This document shows positions 5,742 through 10,892 of a stretch of DNA of 10,892 bases, piece by piece. This stretch comes from Spirochaetales bacterium (GTDB lineage Bacteria > Spirochaetota > Spirochaetia > DTKZ01), in the NCBI GenBank assembly GCA_017998025.1, contig JAGODW010000027.1:1-10892 (forward strand). The letters are read 5' to 3'. The translations under genes and the position numbers were made by a program. A model generated the notes under the pieces. That model was not told the origin of the DNA, did not search any database, and saw only the letters and a program-made list of their open reading frames with translations. Numbering within the stretch: the first letter of the stretch is position 1; each line of letters begins with the position of its first letter.

Positions 5742-6689
5742 ATGGAACCGACCGAACTCATTTCCCAATTCCTTCCTATTCTTGTTCTTATAGGGCTTGG
5801 AACAATCGGAGGTAGAACAGGCTTCTTCAGTGAAGGGATGATAGATGGTTTCAGGCGGCTGGTCGTAACGTTCTCCCTCCCCGCCCTTCTCTTCTCTGCC
5901 TTCAGCCGGGTTCAGGCGGACGGACGGCTGGCTCTTTTTGCAGGAACGATCTATGGGGCTTGTGCACTGCTGGGAATCATCGGGTATGGAGTGGCTCGAC
6001 TCTTCTCTCTTCCCCGTCCTGCAACGGTATTTTTGTTTCAAGGGTTTGAAGCCGGAATGCTTGGCTACGCTCTGTTTACCTCTCTCTATGGGAGAACGGC
6101 TCTTCCAGCCTTCGCCTCTGCAGACCTCGGCCAGGTACTCTATGTGTTTACCGCACTAATGGTACAATTACAGTCAAGGAAATCTGAGAATCCCTTCACC
6201 ATCAGCAATATTGTGAAGGCTATGTTCAAGTCTCCGGTGATTCTTGCAATTGTCCTGGGGATTCTCTCTTCTATTGTTGCACCCGACGCAAAAGGAGTAC
6301 CCTGGGGAGAGGGGGGGTGGCTGAAGCCTCTGCTTGATACTGTAGGATCCCTCACAACGCCCCTGGTCTGTTTTATTGTAGGCTTTGGGCTGAAAGATTT
6401 TTCCCTGGAACACATGGGAAAAAGCCTTGCGGTTGTTATAAGCCGGCTCTGTGTTACCCTTCTCCTGGCCCTACTGATAGTTCAGACAATTGTGCCCGGC
6501 CTTAACTTTACCCCTTTTCATACAGCAGGTATCCTGACCCTGTTTATCCTTCCTCCACCCTTTATTATTCCTTTATATCGAACTTCGAAAGAAGATGCTG
6601 CGTTTATAAGCAGCGTTCTTTCCCTCCATACGTTAATCTCCCTAGGTTTTGCATTCCTGATAGCAATGGTAATACAACTGCCTCTATGA
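5742..6689 (+). CDS. AEC (auxin efflux carrier) family permease
   Basis: This 315-residue protein shows ten hydrophobic segments in two sets of five, the layout of the AEC/PIN-like carriers of the bile/arsenite/riboflavin transporter superfamily. The first set contains the family hallmark LVVTFSLPALLFSAF (about 40-54). The second set begins near residue 160 after the polar loop QSRKSENPFTISNIVK and includes PVILAIVLGILSSI, TPLVCFIVGFGLKDF and the Pro-rich FILPPPFIIPLY. Characterised bacterial members move malate, malonate or lactate; the substrate here is unknown. The gene starts 7 nt after fucU and its last 4 nt overlap the yesN start, so translation is probably coupled; there is no good Shine-Dalgarno of its own (AAGGGG lies 12 nt upstream). 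A carboxylate carrier inside a sugar-sensing operon is unusual. It could export an acidic end product or carry an unrecognised substrate. Confidence 0.85.
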   Translation: MEPTELISQFLPILVLIGLGTIGGRTGFFSEGMIDGFRRLVVTFSLPALLFSAFSRVQADGRLALFAGTIYGACALLGIIGYGVARLFSLPRPATVFLFQGFEAGMLGYALFTSLYGRTALPAFASADLGQVLYVFTALMVQLQSRKSENPFTISNIVKAMFKSPVILAIVLGILSSIVAPDAKGVPWGEGGWLKPLLDTVGSLTTPLVCFIVGFGLKDFSLEHMGKSLAVVISRLCVTLLLALLIVQTIVPGLNFTPFHTAGILTLFILPPPFIIPLYRTSKEDAAFISSVLSLHTLISLGFAFLIAMVIQLPL

Positions 6690-8317
6690 ACAATGACTTA
6701 TATACATGCATTCTGGTAGACGATGAACCGGAAATTCGGGAAGGGATTCGGGATACGATTCCGTGGGAAGCATCGGGTTTTATGTTAATGGGTGCCTGTG
6801 CCAACGGTAATGAGGCCCTAACTCTAATCGAACAAAACTTACCGGATGTACTGATCACCGATATCAATATGCCCTTCATGGACGGTCTTTCCCTGGCTGA
6901 ACGGGTACTGACACTCAACCCTTCCACCCGGGTTCTGATCATTTCCGGGTATGATGAATTTGAATATGCCCGAAAAGCCCTGAAACTCCAGGTTTACGAC
7001 TATATTGTTAAACCTATTACCCCGCATGAGTTCAAAGAAATACTGATCCGTCTCAAAACAAATCTGGATGAAGAACGTATTTCCCGCTGGAACCTTGAGC
7101 AACTAAAAAAACAACTTGCTGAAAGCTTTCCCCTCTTACGAGAGCGATTCTTGAATCAGCTTATTCTGGGGAAATTTACAAAGGGGTCAAGCATCTATAC
7201 CTGGGAGGAACGGATTTCGTATCTAGGAATACCGATCCCCTTACAAAACACGTTCTATCTGTGCCTGGTACTGGATGGTATCCATCGTCGGAAGGGAGAA
7301 GAGTTCGACATTGACCTTCTTGCTAAACGACAAATCCTGGAACAGGAACTGGAAACAGATGAGCAAACAATACTCTTTCAGGATGATGAAGACCGTCTGG
7401 TAATACTAAACTGGGGATCGTCAGAAAATCAAGTGTATCGGGAAAGCTTAAAACGAGCCGAACACCTTCGTCTCTGCTTGTTTAGGGCCGGAATGGGCGA
7501 TACAGTGATCAGCATTGGAGAACCAGTGAGTTCTCTTCCAGCCCTTAACCGTTCCTATTCTGATGCAATTCATGCGTTACAGGTGGCGATTCTCCGGGAA
7601 CAGGCAGGAATCATTACCAGTAGAGAACTGGGAACCCGGGGAGATACCTCACCCCGGAGAATAAAGCACTATAAAGGGATAGCCAGTTCGATAAAGACAT
7701 TAAATCTGGCGGAAATGTACAAACAAATAGATGAAATCATCGGAGACTATAAAATCACCTTGTTCGACATCGAAAAATTCTATATGACACTTCGATTGGT
7801 ATTGGCCTCGATCCTTCAGACAATGGACGACCTCGAGATCGACCCTTCTACTCTTTTTGCAAAAGGGATAGATCCGTTTGAAGAAATAACTGCCCTAAAG
7901 AATCTGGATCAAATTCATGCCTGGCTTACTGACCTGGGAGAAAGGATCGTTGAAGTACTCCATGCCCGGCAGAAGAATTTTGCCGAAAAAAAAACGAGAG
8001 AAGCAATGGAGTACATCAAACAGAAATATGGGGACCCGGAACTCTCTATTCTCAACCTGAGCAGAGATTTATTTATCAGTACAAGTTATTTAAGCGCCAT
8101 CCTAAAAAAGTATACTAGCCGTACGTTTGTAGAATTACTTACAGAAGTTCGGATGGAGAAAGCAAAAGAGTTGCTGCAAACAACCTCGCTAAAAACCTAC
8201 GAGATCGCTGAACGGGTCGGGTATCCGGATGCTCATTACTTCAGCTTGAGTTTTAAAAAAACGGTGGGGCAAACTCCCACCGAATACAGGACTGCCCATG
8301 AAACGCCGATCACTTAA
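6686..8317 (+). CDS. yesN: YesN-type response regulator (REC plus AraC-type DNA-binding domain)
   Basis: This is the cytoplasmic transcription factor of a two-component system. Residues about 6-125 form a receiver domain with the acidic pair Asp12/Asp13, the phosphoacceptor Asp59 (LITDINMP), Ser87 (IISGYDEF) and Lys109 (VKP). Residues about 145-430 form the middle region of long YesN proteins; the part VISIGEPVSSLPALNRSYSDAIHAL resembles the degenerate GGDEF-like domain of CdaR/PucR regulators. Residues about 441-538 form an AraC/XylS-type domain with two helix-turn-helix units (LSRDLFISTSYLSAILKKYT and EIAERVGYPDAHYFSLSFKK), ending in the typical GQTPTEYR. All key residues are intact, so phosphorylation control is expected. 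It shares ATGA with the end of the AEC gene and overlaps yesM by 20 bp. Likely targets are this operon and a linked sugar-use cluster. The symbol denotes the family type. Confidence 0.94.
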   Translation: MNNDLYTCILVDDEPEIREGIRDTIPWEASGFMLMGACANGNEALTLIEQNLPDVLITDINMPFMDGLSLAERVLTLNPSTRVLIISGYDEFEYARKALKLQVYDYIVKPITPHEFKEILIRLKTNLDEERISRWNLEQLKKQLAESFPLLRERFLNQLILGKFTKGSSIYTWEERISYLGIPIPLQNTFYLCLVLDGIHRRKGEEFDIDLLAKRQILEQELETDEQTILFQDDEDRLVILNWGSSENQVYRESLKRAEHLRLCLFRAGMGDTVISIGEPVSSLPALNRSYSDAIHALQVAILREQAGIITSRELGTRGDTSPRRIKHYKGIASSIKTLNLAEMYKQIDEIIGDYKITLFDIEKFYMTLRLVLASILQTMDDLEIDPSTLFAKGIDPFEEITALKNLDQIHAWLTDLGERIVEVLHARQKNFAEKKTREAMEYIKQKYGDPELSILNLSRDLFISTSYLSAILKKYTSRTFVELLTEVRMEKAKELLQTTSLKTYEIAERVGYPDAHYFSLSFKKTVGQTPTEYRTAHETPIT

Positions 8318-10121
8318 AACTCGGTACCATAGCATACAGGTAACCATAGCTCTGGCATTCTCCATCGTGTCTGTTTCCATTATTGTAGCTGCCATTGTGA
8401 TCGCGTATTCCGTTACCGAAGAAACGGCACGGATCACTTCGTTACATTTCACCCAGCAGCTGGTGAAACAGATTGCCAATACCATAGAATCGTACATTGA
8501 GTATATGAACAGCATTTCCGCGTTTGTCCAGGCAGATACAGAGGTACAGGAGTTTTTAACTGAAAGCGACCCACAGAGAAAACAACTAGCAGGCCGGCAC
8601 GCAACAGAAATCCTGAAAACTCTATCCCAGAGCAGGAAAGATATCTCTCTGGTAGCCGTGTTTGATCAAAAGCTGAATTTCATATCGCATGATGAAAATT
8701 TCGATATGAATCCGTTTGTAGATCCAACACAACTGTCCTGGTTTCAGGAAGCGCAAAAGGCAAAGGGGAATCCTGTCGTCTCCTCTTCCCACGTACAGAA
8801 CATCATTAAGGACCGGTACCGCTGGGTTATCTCATTGAGCCGTAGCATCGATAAACGAGGATCCCGGGAACCCATCGGAGTCCTGCTGGTGGACCTGAAC
8901 TATGACGTGATTAGCCGGATCTGCAGTTCAGTTCAATTGGACAGGAAAGGGTACATATTTATTCTGGACAAGAATGGAGAAATTGTTTACCACCCCCAGC
9001 AACAGCTTATCTTCAGCGGATTAAAGGGAGAGAATATCCGCCGGATTTTAGAGGAACCCCAGGATTCTTTCTCGATCGAAGATGTTGAAAGAGACAAGTT
9101 TTACAGTGTCCAGATTATGCGAAGTACCGGCTGGAAAGTGGTGGGGGTGAATTACCGGAGTGAACTGGTGGAAAACAGAGACCAGATTCGTACTACCTAT
9201 GCATTCTGGGGATTAACGTTCTTTTCCATTACGATCCTCCTCTCTATACTCCTTTCCCGGCGGATCTCGCGGCCGATAAAACAGCTGCGGAAAACCATGC
9301 AGAAGGTGGAACAGGGGAACTTTAATGTACGGGCAACTATAGGAACGCACAACGAAATCGGTGAATTAAGCAAGACCTTTAATATCATGCTTTCGGAGAT
9401 CCAAAAACTGGTGCAACGGGTTACCGAACAGCAGGAGCTAAAACGAAAAAGTGAATTAAAAGCCCTCCAGATGCAGATAAATCCTCACTTTCTCTATAAT
9501 ACACTGGATTCTATTATCTGGATGGCAGAAGGGGGAAAACAACAGGAAGTGATCGCCATGAGTTCTTCTCTGGCCCGCCTCTTCCGGCTGAGCATCAGTA
9601 AGAATAAAGAAATCATCGATATTGCATCGGAAGTTGAGCATGTACGGAATTACCTTACCATCCAGAAGATCCGGTACAAGGATAAGATGGATTATCGTAT
9701 TGAAGTTCCTGATGAGATCAAACGATACAAGACAGTAAAAATTATCCTACAGCCCCTTGTAGAAAACGCTATTTATCATGGGATCAAAAATAAAGAAGGA
9801 ACCGGTTTGATTATAATCTCAGGCAGAAAAACAACTGAAGGGGTAGAGCTGATTGTCCAGGATGATGGAGTAGGGATGAGTGCAGAAGCCCTTCAACAGC
9901 TTAAAGATACAATGGCAGGAAACGGAAAAAAATCCGTAACTACTATCGAGGAATCCTCTAACTCTCTTTCATCCCATAGCGGTCTGGGGGTCCACAATGT
10001 GGATGAACGAATAAAGCTCTACTTTGGAAACTGCTATGGATTGGAGTACGAAAGCAAGGAAGATTTCGGAACCGTTGTGCGGATAAGACTTCCAGCCGTG
10101 GAAGAAGAGGTAGAAGGATGA
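8298..10121 (+). CDS. yesM: YesM-type sensor histidine kinase (dCache, HAMP, His_kinase, HATPase)
   Basis: This is a 607-residue inner-membrane sensor kinase partnered with YesN. Transmembrane helix 1 is at about 15-39. A periplasmic dCache-type sensor fills about 40-298 (landmarks: WFQEA near 148, GVLLVDLNY, GYIFILDKNGEIVYHP from 218). Transmembrane helix 2 is at about 301-319, and HAMP follows from SRRISRPI (320-327) to about 372. The LytS/YesM phosphoacceptor motif QINPHFLYNTLD has His397. The ATPase domain has the N-box LVENAIYHG (Asn490), the G1 box DDGVGM (522-527) and GLGVHNVDERIKLYFG, and ends in GTVVRIRLP. AGGA (8288-8291) six bases before ATG 8298 supports the start. The gene overlaps yesN by 20 bp and the following gene by 4 bp (ATGA), implying coupled synthesis in fixed ratio. 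All catalytic residues are present. The ligand is not evident; it may be the sugar itself or the adjoining binding protein. The symbol denotes the family type. Confidence 0.94.
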   Translation: MKRRSLKTRYHSIQVTIALAFSIVSVSIIVAAIVIAYSVTEETARITSLHFTQQLVKQIANTIESYIEYMNSISAFVQADTEVQEFLTESDPQRKQLAGRHATEILKTLSQSRKDISLVAVFDQKLNFISHDENFDMNPFVDPTQLSWFQEAQKAKGNPVVSSSHVQNIIKDRYRWVISLSRSIDKRGSREPIGVLLVDLNYDVISRICSSVQLDRKGYIFILDKNGEIVYHPQQQLIFSGLKGENIRRILEEPQDSFSIEDVERDKFYSVQIMRSTGWKVVGVNYRSELVENRDQIRTTYAFWGLTFFSITILLSILLSRRISRPIKQLRKTMQKVEQGNFNVRATIGTHNEIGELSKTFNIMLSEIQKLVQRVTEQQELKRKSELKALQMQINPHFLYNTLDSIIWMAEGGKQQEVIAMSSSLARLFRLSISKNKEIIDIASEVEHVRNYLTIQKIRYKDKMDYRIEVPDEIKRYKTVKIILQPLVENAIYHGIKNKEGTGLIIISGRKTTEGVELIVQDDGVGMSAEALQQLKDTMAGNGKKSVTTIEESSNSLSSHSGLGVHNVDERIKLYFGNCYGLEYESKEDFGTVVRIRLPAVEEEVEG

Positions 10122-10892
10122 GTCGCCCTTCCTCTTTTATTGTACCGGCCATCATGGTTGGAATTCTACTCATAGGGAGTTTTATTATTCTATTTTTTGC
10201 CGGAACACCGATCCATGAGGAATCTATCGATGTTGCCGTAGTATTGAAAACGATCGATTCCAACATGGAATTCTGGGAAGTGGTAAAGAACGGCATGAGA
10301 AGTGCGGTAAAAGAAACAGGAGTTCATATGGAAATATTCGGCCCCTGGACCGAGAGCGACATTGAAGGCCAGATAATCATCATGGAAAAAGTAGTAAAGA
10401 GCCGCCCCACTGTAATTGTTCTTTCCGCAACGGATCACAACGCCCTGACACCTTTTGTCGAAGAAGCTCATGCGCTAGGAATCCCTGTAGTAACGCTGGA
10501 TTCGGGGATAAATAGCGATATTCCGGTAACATTTGTTGCAACGAACAATATCGAAGCAGCGGAAAAGCTAGGAATCTTCTGTACAACGATTGTTCCTCCC
10601 GGTACTCCTGTGGCCATCATCAATCATGTTCCCGGTGCAACCACTGCCATAGAGAGGGAAGAAGGGGTGCGCCGTATACTGGAAAAGGACGGCAGATATC
10701 CGATTGTAGGAACATGGTTCACCAATAATTTTGAGGAAAACGCCTATGCAATTACCCGGGAACTCATCACCTCGTACCCTGATCTCGGCTGTATCCTGGC
10801 AATGAACGAGGTTTCTACGATAGGTGCGGCAAAAGCCCTGAAAGATCTGGGATATAAAGACAAAGTAAAACTCTTGGGGTTCGATAATTCCC
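10118..10892 (+). CDS. Periplasmic sugar-binding protein (RbsB-like, Peripla_BP_4 fold), membrane-anchored, 3' truncated
   Basis: The 258 visible codons encode a hydrophobic N-terminal segment (about residues 7-28, IVPAIMVGILLIG followed by SFIILFFAG) and then a type I periplasmic binding fold. The fold begins at VAVVLKTIDSNMEFW (about 39-53), with AVKETGV, IEGQIIIMEKVVKSRPTVIVLS, a hinge-side ALGIPVVTLDSG, FVATNNIEAAEKLG, VAIINHVPGATTAIEREEGVR, the second-lobe AMNEVSTIGAAKALKDLG and LLGFDNS at the window edge, where an aldopentose/hexose-binding protein continues for about 40-60 residues. There is no lipobox Cys, and the -3/-1 positions after the hydrophobic stretch (Phe, Ala/Gly) are poor for signal peptidase I, so the helix probably remains as an anchor. 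The start overlaps the yesM stop (ATGA). It may be a sensory partner of YesM, as XylFII is for LytS, or the substrate-binding part of an ABC sugar importer encoded just downstream; the anchor favours the first. Confidence 0.88.
   Translation, partial: MSRPSSFIVPAIMVGILLIGSFIILFFAGTPIHEESIDVAVVLKTIDSNMEFWEVVKNGMRSAVKETGVHMEIFGPWTESDIEGQIIIMEKVVKSRPTVIVLSATDHNALTPFVEEAHALGIPVVTLDSGINSDIPVTFVATNNIEAAEKLGIFCTTIVPPGTPVAIINHVPGATTAIEREEGVRRILEKDGRYPIVGTWFTNNFEENAYAITRELITSYPDLGCILAMNEVSTIGAAKALKDLGYKDKVKLLGFDNS

Noticed and set aside
1..10892. CRISPR arrays, tRNA or rRNA genes, insertion sequences, phage genes
   Set aside because: Reading both strands showed no regularly spaced repeats, no clover-leaf or rRNA-like sequence, and no transposase or integrase motifs.

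Overview
The window is about 48% GC and is densely coding. It looks like a free-living or gut-associated bacterium, and the best guess is a member of the Spirochaetota (a Spirochaeta, Sediminispirochaeta or Treponema relative). This rests on the mix of a sigma-54 driven amtB-glnK pair, an AroG-type DAHP synthase, a YesN/YesM two-component pair next to a sugar-binding protein, and several genes without Shine-Dalgarno sequences. It is an inference from gene content, not a database match.

Layout. (1) 1-569: the C-terminal part of a caspase-like (peptidase C14) protein with a visible catalytic Cys and an EF-hand-type loop, truncated by the window edge. (2) 570-2566: a nitrogen module. Two dyad-like repeats exactly 30 bp apart lie 150-195 bp upstream of a textbook sigma-54 -24/-12 promoter, followed by amtB (ammonium channel) and a PII protein (glnK type), and closed by a hairpin. 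(3) 2605-2880: a small helical protein of unknown function, apparently read from a leaderless transcript, converging on aroG. (4) 2875-5221: a class I DAHP synthase gene (minus strand) and an MFS transporter gene (plus strand) that diverge from a 64-bp gap. Each has a -10 box 6-7 bp before its ATG, and the two -35 boxes overlap on opposite strands. (5) 5246-10892: a tightly packed operon of fucU (sugar mutarotase), an AEC-family permease, yesN (response regulator), yesM (sensor kinase) and a membrane-anchored periplasmic sugar-binding protein that runs off the window.

How the genes may work together. In the nitrogen module, nitrogen limitation acting through an enhancer-binding protein and sigma-54 would switch on AmtB and its PII partner, which gates the channel. 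In the last operon, the FucU-type mutarotase, the binding protein and the dCache-containing kinase are all consistent with sensing a pyranose or furanose sugar. The binding protein has an uncleaved N-terminal anchor, no lipobox and a start codon overlapping the yesM stop, so it may be a sensory accessory of YesM (a three-component system like XylFII-LytS-YesN) rather than, or as well as, an ABC transporter subunit. This operon is the most interesting part of the window. The overlapping leaderless divergent promoters of aroG and the MFS gene come second.
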